A DNA stretch of 64,000 nucleotides, taken from Pseudomonadota bacterium. Its GTDB lineage: Bacteria; Pseudomonadota; Alphaproteobacteria; Rhizobiales; MH13. Under the pieces are notes generated by a model. The model saw nothing but the letters and a program-made list of their open reading frames with translations. It was not told the origin of the DNA and searched no databases. Shown one piece after another: positions 43,971-51,928 of the stretch. The stretch's first letter is position 1; each line of letters opens with the position of its first letter. Position numbers and translations under genes: made by a program. The stretch is from NCBI GenBank assembly GCA_039024915.1, contig JBCCPK010000006.1, forward strand, positions 124,001-188,000. Direction: 5' to 3'.

Positions 43971-43982
43971 CTAGCATGTTAG
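43971..43982. promoter_or_regulatory. Sugar-island operator copy 3 (CTAGCATGTTAG)
   Basis: Variant of the 12-mer found at 32666 and 40157; reverse complement CTAACATGCTAG. It sits between gntR and the divergent FAH-family gene, immediately in front of the gntR start, the usual place for autoregulation. Confidence 0.6.
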
Positions 43983-44097
43983 GAAGCCCCGCTTGGCCGG
44001 TCAAGCAAGGCCTAAGACCGCAACAGATCAACCACCCAGGGCAGCGGACGGACGGATCATCGCGGCCCCAATCCAAAAAACTTCCGGGAGATAGACT

Positions 44098-44946
44098 ATG
44101 AAGCTCGTTCGATACGGCGCGTCCGGCGCTGAAAAACCTGGGCTTATCGATGCAGGGGGCACCCTAAGGGACCTTTCAGCGCATGTAGAGGACATCGCTG
44201 GGGACACGCTTGGCGATGCCAGCATTGCACGGCTCGCCGACCTCGACGCTGCGTCGCTGCCGGCGGTCGACGGTACACCGCGCATGGGTCCGTGCGTCGG
44301 GAATGTTGGCAAATTCATCTGCGTTGGCCTCAACTACGCCGACCATGCCGCCGAGTCCGGCATGGATGTGCCGCCCGAACCGGTCCTGTTTTTCAAGGCG
44401 ACCAGTGCCATCACCGGCCCAAACGATGATGTGATCATTCCGAAGGGGTCCGAGAAATCGGATTGGGAGGTCGAGCTTGGCATCGTGATCGGCAAGGAAG
44501 CGCGCTACGTCTCTGAAGACGACGCGATGGACCATGTTGCAGGCTACTGCGTCATCAACGACCTGTCGGAGCGGCACTTTCAGATCGAGCGCGCCGGTCA
44601 GTGGGTCAAAGGCAAATCAGCCGACACGTTCGGCCCCATCGGGCCGTGGCTGGTGACCCGCGATGAAGTCCCGGACCCGCAAAACCTGTCGATGTTCCTT
44701 GAGGTTGATGGACACCGCTACCAGGACGGCTCGACCAAAACGATGGTCTACGGCGTTCGCCATCTCGTCCACTACATCTCGCAGTTCATGAGCTTGCAAC
44801 CAGGCGACATCATCTCGACCGGCACGCCACCGGGCGTCGGGATGGGCCAGAACCCGCAAACCTACCTCAAGCCCGGTCAGACGATGCGGCTCGGGATTGA
44901 GGGGCTTGGCGAGCAGGTGCAGACGACCGTTGCTTATTCTGGCTAG
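44098..44946 (+). CDS. FAH-family hydrolase, probable 2,4-diketo-3-deoxy-L-fuconate hydrolase
   Basis: 282 residues. The fumarylacetoacetate-hydrolase core is clear: ICVGLNYADHAAESG, PVLFFKATSAITGPND, metal-binding Glu pair in DWEVELGIVIG, Asp/Glu in VINDLSERHFQ, and IISTGTPPGVGMGQ. Members with this layout cleave 2,4-diketo-3-deoxy-fuconate to pyruvate and lactate, which would complete the pathway here. The ATG at 44098 has GGGAGA upstream. The stop TAG overlaps the convergent MetE-like stop in a shared CTAG. Confidence 0.86.
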   Translation: MKLVRYGASGAEKPGLIDAGGTLRDLSAHVEDIAGDTLGDASIARLADLDAASLPAVDGTPRMGPCVGNVGKFICVGLNYADHAAESGMDVPPEPVLFFKATSAITGPNDDVIIPKGSEKSDWEVELGIVIGKEARYVSEDDAMDHVAGYCVINDLSERHFQIERAGQWVKGKSADTFGPIGPWLVTRDEVPDPQNLSMFLEVDGHRYQDGSTKTMVYGVRHLVHYISQFMSLQPGDIISTGTPPGVGMGQNPQTYLKPGQTMRLGIEGLGEQVQTTVAYSG

Positions 44947-46064
44947 CTCGCAAGAGCGGCGCCGTCGGCCAACGTCTTGAGCTTCGCCCAGGCGATCTCC
45001 GGGTCGACAGCGCCAAAGCCCGCAAACGTCCCGAAACCGCAGTCCGAACCGGCGATGACCCGGTCTTCGCCCACAATCCCGGCGAAGCGCTCGATGCGTT
45101 GACGCACCACTTGGGGGTGCTCGACAAAGTTCGTCGTCGTATCGACAACGCCGGGCACAAGAACCTTGTCGTCGGGGATGTCCGACTTGCGGTCCGCGAA
45201 CACGGTCCATTCATGCGCGTGGCGCGGGTTCGATGTCTCGAACAGCACATAGCGCGCATTGGCGCTCATCAGCGTATCGAACATGGTCGCCATATCGATG
45301 TCGCAGACGTGTGGGCCTTCATAATTGCCCCAGCAGATGTGAATGCGGACGCGTCCCGGGTCGATACCCTCCAGCGCATGGTTGAGCGCATCCACATTCT
45401 GCTGCGCGACGCGCACGAATTCCTCGTCGCTCAGATCGGTGAACAGCATGTGGCGCGACAGGGCGAGGTCGGGACAGTCGAGCTGAACATCGAGCCCGGC
45501 TTCGACAATCGTGCGATATTCATCCCGCATCGCATCGGCCAGCGCCGCTAGATAGGCCTCTCGGCTCGGATAATGCTCATTGGGCAAAAACAGCGAAATC
45601 ACGCCGGGGGATGCCGCATTCATGAAGCCGCGCTCGACGCCATATTTGGCCATTCCGGCCTTAAGGTTGGCGATGTCCTTTTCAAGCTCACCCTGCCCCA
45701 GCGACTTGACCTCGCCGACACACATGGGCCGCGCATAAGTCGGCGTCCCCCCGTCATCGCGAAGCCTCTCCAGGAATGTTGGGAACAACTTGAGATCGGC
45801 CGGAGCGTTTCGCGGGCTGTCGCCATCAAAGCCGGAATAGCGATCCTTCACATAGGTCGCGTAGCTGATCTTGGAGGTCTCCCCGTCGGAGACGACCGTA
45901 ATACCCGCTTCGTTCTGCCGCCTCACAACCTCATCGACCGCCTCTGTCATCGCCGCATCGAAGTCCGCTTGGTCGTATGACTGCTTTTTCTCGCGTGCGA
46001 AGATGAAGTCGACGACTTTCTGGCTGCGCGGCAACGAGCCCACATGGGTGGTAGCGATGGTCAT
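44943..46064 (-). CDS. Short MetE-like zinc enzyme (cobalamin-independent methionine synthase II family)
   Basis: 373 residues, only the catalytic barrel of MetE. The N-terminus TTHVGSLPR is the family start. Zinc ligands are in place: HxC in RIHICWGN, Glu in YVLFETSN, Cys in AGSDCGFGT. Full MetE has about 750 residues. Short relatives include core methionine synthases, the epoxyalkane:coenzyme M transferase and demethylase-like enzymes, so the acceptor thiol is uncertain. It is the last gene of the eleven-gene minus-strand operon. Confidence 0.85.
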   Translation of the reverse strand: MTIATTHVGSLPRSQKVVDFIFAREKKQSYDQADFDAAMTEAVDEVVRRQNEAGITVVSDGETSKISYATYVKDRYSGFDGDSPRNAPADLKLFPTFLERLRDDGGTPTYARPMCVGEVKSLGQGELEKDIANLKAGMAKYGVERGFMNAASPGVISLFLPNEHYPSREAYLAALADAMRDEYRTIVEAGLDVQLDCPDLALSRHMLFTDLSDEEFVRVAQQNVDALNHALEGIDPGRVRIHICWGNYEGPHVCDIDMATMFDTLMSANARYVLFETSNPRHAHEWTVFADRKSDIPDDKVLVPGVVDTTTNFVEHPQVVRQRIERFAGIVGEDRVIAGSDCGFGTFAGFGAVDPEIAWAKLKTLADGAALAS

Positions 46065-46075
46065 GGGTGGCTCCT

Positions 46076-46717
46076 TCAGGGCTTCTTATTGCTTGCAAGC
46101 ACGACCGAATGAAAGTCGCACTCGGGGTCTTCCTTTACGAACCGGATATCGGAAAATCCCGACCGCGTCAGCAGGCTTTCATACTCGGCCGGGTCGAGGC
46201 TCGCATGATAGCCGGCCTCACCTTCGACGGTGCCTGAGCCCTCGCAATCCTTGGGCCCGACGGTCAGCATCATCGCGCCGCCTGGCGCAACGTGCTCCGC
46301 CAGACGCGGAATGGTCTGGCGCTGCTCAGCGCGGCTCAAATGAAAAAAGGCGTCCCATGAGATCAGCCCATCGAAGTGATGCTTGAGCGCAAGGGTCCGC
46401 ATGTCCGCTTCGATCCAGGTGTGATCCGCAAAGCGCTTTCGGGCGATGGCCAACATGGCCGGTGCGCAATCGATGCCGGTCAGACGGCAACCCGCTCCAA
46501 TCAGATACCGCGCAATCGGTTCCCCTGCCCCGCAACCGACGTCTGCGACTGTCGGCCGGTCAGGCAGCGCACCCAGAAACCGATCTAGCCATGGCCGTTC
46601 GAAGAGGAACTTAGCGCGATGGGCGTCGTAACCCGTAGCCGCCTTGTCATAGATGGCGCGGGTTGCGGCATGGACCGCAACCAGGTCTGGTGTGATCGAG
46701 GCGGCCGCGGGTCTCAC
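46076..46717 (-). CDS. Class I SAM-dependent methyltransferase
   Basis: 213 residues from the GTG at 46717. Motif I is VADVGCGAGEP, motif post-I GIDCAPAMLAIA, and motif II-like DGLISWDAFFHL. Substrate unknown. The open frame extends to 46816 inside the cupin gene, but the GTG two bases after the cupin stop is the simpler start. It sits next to the MetE-like methyl/alkyl-transfer enzyme. Confidence 0.82.
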   Translation of the reverse strand: MRPAAASITPDLVAVHAATRAIYDKAATGYDAHRAKFLFERPWLDRFLGALPDRPTVADVGCGAGEPIARYLIGAGCRLTGIDCAPAMLAIARKRFADHTWIEADMRTLALKHHFDGLISWDAFFHLSRAEQRQTIPRLAEHVAPGGAMMLTVGPKDCEGSGTVEGEAGYHASLDPAEYESLLTRSGFSDIRFVKEDPECDFHSVVLASNKKP

Positions 46718-46718
46718 G

Positions 46719-47699
46719 CTAGGAAGGCACCCAGGTCGCCCCCGCAGGATCGCCGGTGGCGACGATGTGATACAGCGCGGCGTCGCCGGACATCGAAGGC
46801 TGACTACGGTGAGCAATGCCTTCCGGCACGCTCATCGTGTCGCCCGGGGCCAACGTAACCGTGCCATTGTTCACGCCGTTCGCCCAATCGACACGCCAGT
46901 GGCCCGTCACAGGCATGAGGACGGCCGGTTTATCGTGACTGTGCATCTCATCGGAAGCAGACGCTCGCGTGACGAAATCCACTTCGAAGCCCGGCTTGTC
47001 GCGCAGCTTCCCATTTTCGCCGATCACCTTTGCAGGCGTCCGATCCGACAGCGCCATCAGATCCCAATAGCGGGCAACGTAATTGGGTATCACATCATCC
47101 GTGGTCGGCTCCGGAAACGCCTTAAGCTCCTCATCGGTCAAAAGGGGCATAGGCTTCTCACCATCGGGAAGGCTCTCGCCACGTAACGTGTCGTAGAGCT
47201 TTCCTTTCTCGGACAAGACCAGCCCATGGTCCTTGGCGTCCTCGATCACCTGTGGCGCCCATATCACGCCACCCCCGGCATCGTCCCCGCCGAGAATGGC
47301 CATGATCATCCCATAGTCATCGCCAATGTTCTCGAACCCCCGAAAGATGCCCGTCGGGATGTTGAAGATGTCGCCTTCTTCCAGCGTCACCTCGCCAGCA
47401 TCGCCCCACCGGCCCCAGAAGAAGCGCCAGCGACCCTTCAGGACAAAGAAGACCTCCGCCGTGCGGTGGCAGTGTAGCGAGTTTCGGCACTTAGGCGGCT
47501 GGCCCGCCGCCCCGATATTGAAGCCGTGCGGCATGCTGATGTGGACGTGCTGATCGGCGCTTTCAGACACGCCACCGCCAATAATCGTGAAGTTCTCCTT
47601 CTGGTCCGAGCCCGGCGTATGGGCATCGATGAAGGCGGTACGGCAAGGTTGAAGATCGCCATAGCGGACAATCCGGCTTTCCATCTCGGCGGGCGTCAC
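46719..47699 (-). CDS. Bicupin protein (quercetin-dioxygenase-like)
   Basis: 326 residues with two cupin barrels. The first has the metal-site pattern LHCHRTAEVFFVLKGRWRF ... GDIFNIPTG. The second has MHSHDKPAVLMPVTGHWRV ... GDTMSVPEG. Such proteins are dioxygenases, isomerases or binding proteins; activity is unknown. The start is GTG at 47699 with AAGGA upstream (ATG at 47684 is an alternative). It is five bases from the DUF6653-like gene. Confidence 0.85.
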   Translation of the reverse strand: MTPAEMESRIVRYGDLQPCRTAFIDAHTPGSDQKENFTIIGGGVSESADQHVHISMPHGFNIGAAGQPPKCRNSLHCHRTAEVFFVLKGRWRFFWGRWGDAGEVTLEEGDIFNIPTGIFRGFENIGDDYGMIMAILGGDDAGGGVIWAPQVIEDAKDHGLVLSEKGKLYDTLRGESLPDGEKPMPLLTDEELKAFPEPTTDDVIPNYVARYWDLMALSDRTPAKVIGENGKLRDKPGFEVDFVTRASASDEMHSHDKPAVLMPVTGHWRVDWANGVNNGTVTLAPGDTMSVPEGIAHRSQPSMSGDAALYHIVATGDPAGATWVPS

Positions 47700-47704
47700 G
47701 ATCG

Positions 47705-48271
47705 CTATCCTTTCGCGGTGTTTTGGGACGTTTCGGAAGATAAGGGTTCGGGCAAAAGCGGTTCAGCAAGCTCGGTTCCAGGCGTATGGCCCGTCGTGTC
47801 AGCATGGATCCAAACCATGCGATCGCAGAACCACACTTTCGGCAGCACAGTCAGGCAAATGCCAGCAAGAGTTGCCCAGACATCGTAGACCCAGATGCCG
47901 TATATGAGCGGTGGGAGGCCGATAGCCGACAGCGCCGCCAGCACGTTCGCGGCCCTGAGATGATGTGCGTCGATTGAGACGCGATCTTTGGCCAGCCAGA
48001 CACGCTCACCCAGCGTTGCCAGCGACCCCCAGCCTGCAAACGACCGAGGCGGCGGAAAGGCGCGCGGGTTGTACCATGTCCATGCGGCAGCCAGGATAAA
48101 CAGCGGCAGCGCGCCCCAGCCCAGCCATTGGCGCGACCAAAGCGCCAGCACCAACAACGGCAGGCATGTGAAGCGCGTCCAGACGCTCCACGGGTTGGCG
48201 TGGCGACGCCAGGTTGCGTCATCCATGCTCATCAGTTTTTCGGCAAAACCGAACACGCCGATCGCCGTCAT
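47705..48271 (-). CDS. DUF6653-like membrane protein
   Basis: 188 residues with about four hydrophobic segments in two pairs (TCLPLLVLALWSRQWLGWGA, LPLFILAAAWTWY, VLAALSAIGLPPLIYGIWVY, TLAGICLTVLPKVW). The N-terminal MSMDDATWRRHANPWSVWTR resembles DUF6653 proteins, of unknown function. The ATG at 48271 lies 4 bp after the preceding stop; the longer open frame upstream is inside the SnoaL gene. Confidence 0.7.
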   Translation of the reverse strand: MTAIGVFGFAEKLMSMDDATWRRHANPWSVWTRFTCLPLLVLALWSRQWLGWGALPLFILAAAWTWYNPRAFPPPRSFAGWGSLATLGERVWLAKDRVSIDAHHLRAANVLAALSAIGLPPLIYGIWVYDVWATLAGICLTVLPKVWFCDRMVWIHADTTGHTPGTELAEPLLPEPLSSETSQNTAKG

Positions 48272-48275
48272 CTCG

Positions 48276-49250
48276 CTAGCCCGTTGCAAGAATGATCTGC
48301 TTCCAGATCGCCACTTCATCATACAGCACAAATTCGCGCCGCAGACCCCACGGGCCGTATTCAGCGTGGCTTGCGCCCATGATATGGATATCAGCGCCTG
48401 ATGGCGGGCCAAACGGCCCGTATCCCTCATGCTTACCGGTGAGCGACCAGCGGATGGCGGCACGCGCGGGAAACCCATCGCCATCATCGCGGCCGATCTG
48501 GTGGTGGATCTCGAACGCTGCGTCGGGCATGGCCGCGCGCAGTGGCAGCCAAAAACCATCCACTGCCGGCCAGCCGTGGCCGGTCTGATAGCCGGGCATG
48601 TCGATCTGGCAGGCTCGGTCATAGTCGCGCTCGATGGTCGCAAAATTCGCGCGCATCAGATTGCGCAGCGTGGTCGCGTACCGCTCGCCCACCTCGTGAT
48701 CGTTGCCGCGCCCGGTGTAGTGGATGGGCTCGTCAGGTGTCGGTCGGTAAGGCTTTGAAGCCTGCTCCACGCCGCCTTCACGGGCGATCAGATCACGCAC
48801 GAAGTCCGGAATGTCCCAGCCCACCTGCCGGACGATCGCGCCATTGTCGCGAATGAGCCATTCGTCGTAGATCGCGTCGTCACGGGCCGCACAGTCAGCA
48901 ATGATCCGGTAGTGGAGCCTCTTGCCCGTCGCTCGCCCATGGAAGCCATCGCGGCTGTGGGTCGCTGTCGACATCAGGCGGTGCGACGACAACAGATCGC
49001 CCTTTTCCGGGCTGCCGGACCAGATGACATCCTCGCCAAGGAGCTGGCGGTCCGGCAGCTCGGAGAGAACCGCCATCGTCGAGTTGATCGACGCGCGGTT
49101 GCCGATCGACATGCCGGACGGCATGCGGACGATGACGTCCGGCGCGTAGGAATGCTCCAGGGTCGCGATACCGCGATCTTCCCAGATTTCCTTTGTGATC
49201 CCCAGAATGTAATCGGGAAAATCGGCCCAGCGCTGGCTGAAACCTCTCAT
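48276..49250 (-). CDS. Double-domain SnoaL/NTF2-like protein (C)
   Basis: 324 residues, two consecutive NTF2-fold units, about 20-160 and 190-320. The first ends with YDEWLIRDNGAIVRQVGWDI. The second has ADIHIMGASHAEYGPWGLRREFVLYD. Sequence is divergent from the other two minus-strand SnoaL-like genes. The fold occurs in polyketide cyclases, isomerases and dehydratases. It overlaps the upstream paralogue by 4 bp (ATGA). Confidence 0.78.
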   Translation of the reverse strand: MRGFSQRWADFPDYILGITKEIWEDRGIATLEHSYAPDVIVRMPSGMSIGNRASINSTMAVLSELPDRQLLGEDVIWSGSPEKGDLLSSHRLMSTATHSRDGFHGRATGKRLHYRIIADCAARDDAIYDEWLIRDNGAIVRQVGWDIPDFVRDLIAREGGVEQASKPYRPTPDEPIHYTGRGNDHEVGERYATTLRNLMRANFATIERDYDRACQIDMPGYQTGHGWPAVDGFWLPLRAAMPDAAFEIHHQIGRDDGDGFPARAAIRWSLTGKHEGYGPFGPPSGADIHIMGASHAEYGPWGLRREFVLYDEVAIWKQIILATG

Positions 49251-50311
49251 TGAAATGCCCCCGGTATCGCCCGCCCAGTTTCCTTGTCGAAACCGGTCCG
49301 CGCCTTGTTGAAGCTGCGCATGCGGGCCAGCACGTCTACCCCTATCTGACGGTACATGTCCATCAGATCGACCATGACCCAATTTTCGCGGATAAGACCG
49401 TTTTCGATCCGCCAGAAATCGAGCGACCGCATGGTGATGCGTTTGCCGGAGGGGGCGATACCGAGCCAGCCATCATCGGTGAGCGTCTGGATCATGTTCG
49501 GCCATCCGGTGACCGCTGCGTAATCGCCGTCCCCAAAGAAATGGTAGGTAACGTCGTCCACATACTGGCCGCGATCAGGCATCCCTTCGAGGAAGGGGAT
49601 CTGGTGCCATTTGCGAAAGCCGTCGAAGCCCCGCCCGGTACCGATCCCAGAAGGTCCATACCAGCTCATCTTCGGGTGCCAGAAGCGTTCCATCTCCATG
49701 ACCTCAGGCCCGCCTTCGGACGGATGCTTTTTGAGGTAGGTCAGCATGTCAACGATATGCTGGCAGGAAGCTCTGGACCGCGCCTCATCGTAGGGACCGG
49801 GCACCAGACCATCTTGGGGAGCTGGTCCGGAAACGTGCCATTCGCGACCAAGTGAAGGCGCGAGCGGCCAGGCACCTGCCTGCATCATCAGTTCAGGCAG
49901 GTCCCATAGCGCCTGTATCTCGACGATGCGCTGATCTTCGATGCGGTAGAACTCATGAAAGCGCATATGCGCCATATGACCCGTCGACGGGATATCAAAC
50001 AGCGGCCGCTCAAACGTCCCGAGGTAGAAGCCCGCGCAGCCGACCCAGTCGGCGCCATGATCATCCGTGCCTGCGACCACAATCTGATCGCGTCGCTCAA
50101 AATCCGGCATCGCGTCGGCGAGCGACCCGATTGTCGCGACAAAGAACGGTCTTGTCGCGACAAGATCACCCCATGGCTCGGCCATATGGGCGGACATGTC
50201 GGGCGCCGCTATTTTTGTCAGCGCTTCGAGTGCTTGCGCCGGTTCGAAATCGTACAGCGCCGCCCGCCATTGGGCGAGCAACGCCTTGTTCTGGGAGTGC
50301 CGGTCAAGCAT
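49247..50311 (-). CDS. Double-domain SnoaL/NTF2-like protein (B)
   Basis: 354 residues from the ATG at 50311; ATGs at 50332 and 50401 lie inside the upstream gene. Two NTF2-fold units. The second has MSWYGPSGIGTGRGFDGF and ends LDFWRIENGLIRENWVMVDL. Both blocks recur in the divergent gene at 55641-56639 (LWYGPAGIG ... MDFYRCADGKIMENWVLLDY), so the two are paralogues. Charged residues in these blocks are candidate catalytic positions. It overlaps its neighbours by 8 and 4 bp. Confidence 0.8.
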   Translation of the reverse strand: MLDRHSQNKALLAQWRAALYDFEPAQALEALTKIAAPDMSAHMAEPWGDLVATRPFFVATIGSLADAMPDFERRDQIVVAGTDDHGADWVGCAGFYLGTFERPLFDIPSTGHMAHMRFHEFYRIEDQRIVEIQALWDLPELMMQAGAWPLAPSLGREWHVSGPAPQDGLVPGPYDEARSRASCQHIVDMLTYLKKHPSEGGPEVMEMERFWHPKMSWYGPSGIGTGRGFDGFRKWHQIPFLEGMPDRGQYVDDVTYHFFGDGDYAAVTGWPNMIQTLTDDGWLGIAPSGKRITMRSLDFWRIENGLIRENWVMVDLMDMYRQIGVDVLARMRSFNKARTGFDKETGRAIPGAFQ

Positions 50312-50858
50312 GGAAACCGTCCGGCGTCTCATGATCCGGCGCGGGAGGTTGGCGTTCGCCACGGTCGAAGGCTTCCCAGCCTTCACCCTTGAAGACATCA
50401 ACGCCTAACTGACTGAGGACATGAGGAAAATCGACCATGACCCAGTTATCGACGATCTTGCCATCAACCACTTTCCAGAAATCCATGTAGCGGATTTCGA
50501 TCCGTTTGCCGGTCGGCTCGACGCCCATAAAGGTGCCAGCATGGGTTGCTTCCTGACGGCCGAACGCTGCCGCCCACTCGCCCATATACAGCCGGGCTTC
50601 ATCGGTGCAGACCTTGTCCTTGAAGGCGGCCTGAAAGGGTTTTTGCCAGTTTTCGTTGAACTCGTTGACGCCGTTCTTCGAGCCGCAGCCGAAATTGCCC
50701 ATCCAACGGAAGGCGTCGTGGAAGAATTCGTGGATGTCATGGATGCGATGATCGTTCAGACCATCGACCATGCCTTCGATGACGCGGCGCGTCTCGTCGG
50801 TTTTGGATAAATCGGTGTCGCGGCTGAGAACCGCTTGCTCGGGACGTGAGCCTTTCAT
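50304..50858 (-). CDS. Single-domain SnoaL/NTF2-like protein (A)
   Basis: 184 residues with one NTF2-fold domain ending YMDFWKVVDGKIVDNWVMVD, the same closing motif as the two double-domain paralogues. A conserved early block is FRWMGNFGCGSKNGVNEFNE. The ATG at 50858 has an excellent Shine-Dalgarno (GGAGGTAGGG), better than any other in this operon; the longer open frame to 50906 runs into the inverted repeat. First of three tandem SnoaL-type genes. Confidence 0.82.
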   Translation of the reverse strand: MKGSRPEQAVLSRDTDLSKTDETRRVIEGMVDGLNDHRIHDIHEFFHDAFRWMGNFGCGSKNGVNEFNENWQKPFQAAFKDKVCTDEARLYMGEWAAAFGRQEATHAGTFMGVEPTGKRIEIRYMDFWKVVDGKIVDNWVMVDFPHVLSQLGVDVFKGEGWEAFDRGERQPPAPDHETPDGFHA

Positions 50859-50876
50859 GCCCCTACCTCCATAAAA

Positions 50877-50908
50877 GTGTGATCGATCAGAGGGTTGGTC
50901 GATCACAC
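50877..50908. repeat. Perfect 10-bp inverted repeat before the SnoaL-type genes
   Basis: GTGTGATCGA (50877-50886) and TCGATCACAC (50899-50908) around a 12-bp spacer, 19 bp upstream of the ATG at 50858. On the minus strand it is followed by TTTTA. It could be an operator, an mRNA processing hairpin, or a partial terminator separating transporter and enzyme genes. Confidence 0.6.
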
Positions 50909-50992
50909 CGCTATGAAGTCGCGCGGAAGCCTGTTCAGGCAGGGATGGCGCAGGAGTGCGCCGTGGCGGGCATTTTTGCTCATAGCTGCGCG

Positions 50993-51916
50993 CTAGCCCT
51001 TCACAGCCCCAGCCGTCAAGCCGGAAACGATCTGCCGCTGGAAAAACAGCACAAGGATAAACAGGGGCACCGTCGCCGAGACCACTGAGGCGACGGCAAA
51101 CATGACGTTGCCTTGCTCCTGTGTGGTACCGAGGAAACTCACAACTGCCGGGATCATGGTCTGATTTTCCGAGCTTAGGAGCATCGCTGTGACGGCGAAG
51201 TCGTTATAGGCAAGCAGGAACGAGAACAGCCCTGTTGTGATAACGCCCGGCCACATCACCGGGATGATGACATAGCGAAATGCCTGGAACCGCGTGCACC
51301 CGTCCACCATTGCACTCTCGTCCAGGTCTTTCGGGATGTTCTTGAAGAACGAATGCAACATCCAAAGCGTGAAAGGCTGGTTGATCGCCACAAGCACGAT
51401 GATCGTGGTCGGCAGAATGCCCCAGATATTCCACTCGAAGAACGGCAACAGGTAGCCCGAAACCAGCGTGATATGCGGCATCGCACGAAACACCAGGGCG
51501 AGCATCAAAAGCCAGAAGGCATAGCGGAACCCTGAGCGCGCAAGCGCGTAGCCACCCAAAGTGCCGAACGTCAGCGAAATAACGACCGTGAAAAACACAA
51601 CGATGGAGGTGTTGACGACCGCTTTCCAGAACTCCTCGTCGATCCACGCGCCCGAATACGCCTGCGTTGTGAAGGCGCCGCCCGTCTCCTGCTGCGTAAA
51701 CACGCCATAAAGCGCGTTGGTCCAATCAGCACGGGAGAAAAAGTCAGCCTGAACCTTAAAGCTGCCCCAGAGCGTCCATAGGAAAGGGAAAGACGCGATG
51801 ATCAGCCAAAGGATAACGAAGCCCACTGAAAAATAGGTGAGCATCGTTACGCGTGACCGCGGTTTGTTCTCAACAATGTCTGTGGGCGTAGCGCTAACGT
51901 TTGCCGTGGTCGCCAT
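50993..51916 (-). CDS. ABC transporter permease (MalG type), second transporter
   Basis: 307 residues, six spans, EAA-type loop DLDESAMVDGCTRFQAFRYV and C-terminal FFQRQIVSGLTAGAVKG. It partners the MalF-type permease encoded 12 bp upstream. A 134-bp gap with an inverted repeat separates it from the SnoaL-type genes. Confidence 0.93.
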   Translation of the reverse strand: MATTANVSATPTDIVENKPRSRVTMLTYFSVGFVILWLIIASFPFLWTLWGSFKVQADFFSRADWTNALYGVFTQQETGGAFTTQAYSGAWIDEEFWKAVVNTSIVVFFTVVISLTFGTLGGYALARSGFRYAFWLLMLALVFRAMPHITLVSGYLLPFFEWNIWGILPTTIIVLVAINQPFTLWMLHSFFKNIPKDLDESAMVDGCTRFQAFRYVIIPVMWPGVITTGLFSFLLAYNDFAVTAMLLSSENQTMIPAVVSFLGTTQEQGNVMFAVASVVSATVPLFILVLFFQRQIVSGLTAGAVKG

Positions 51917-51928
51917 AATCCAGCCCTC

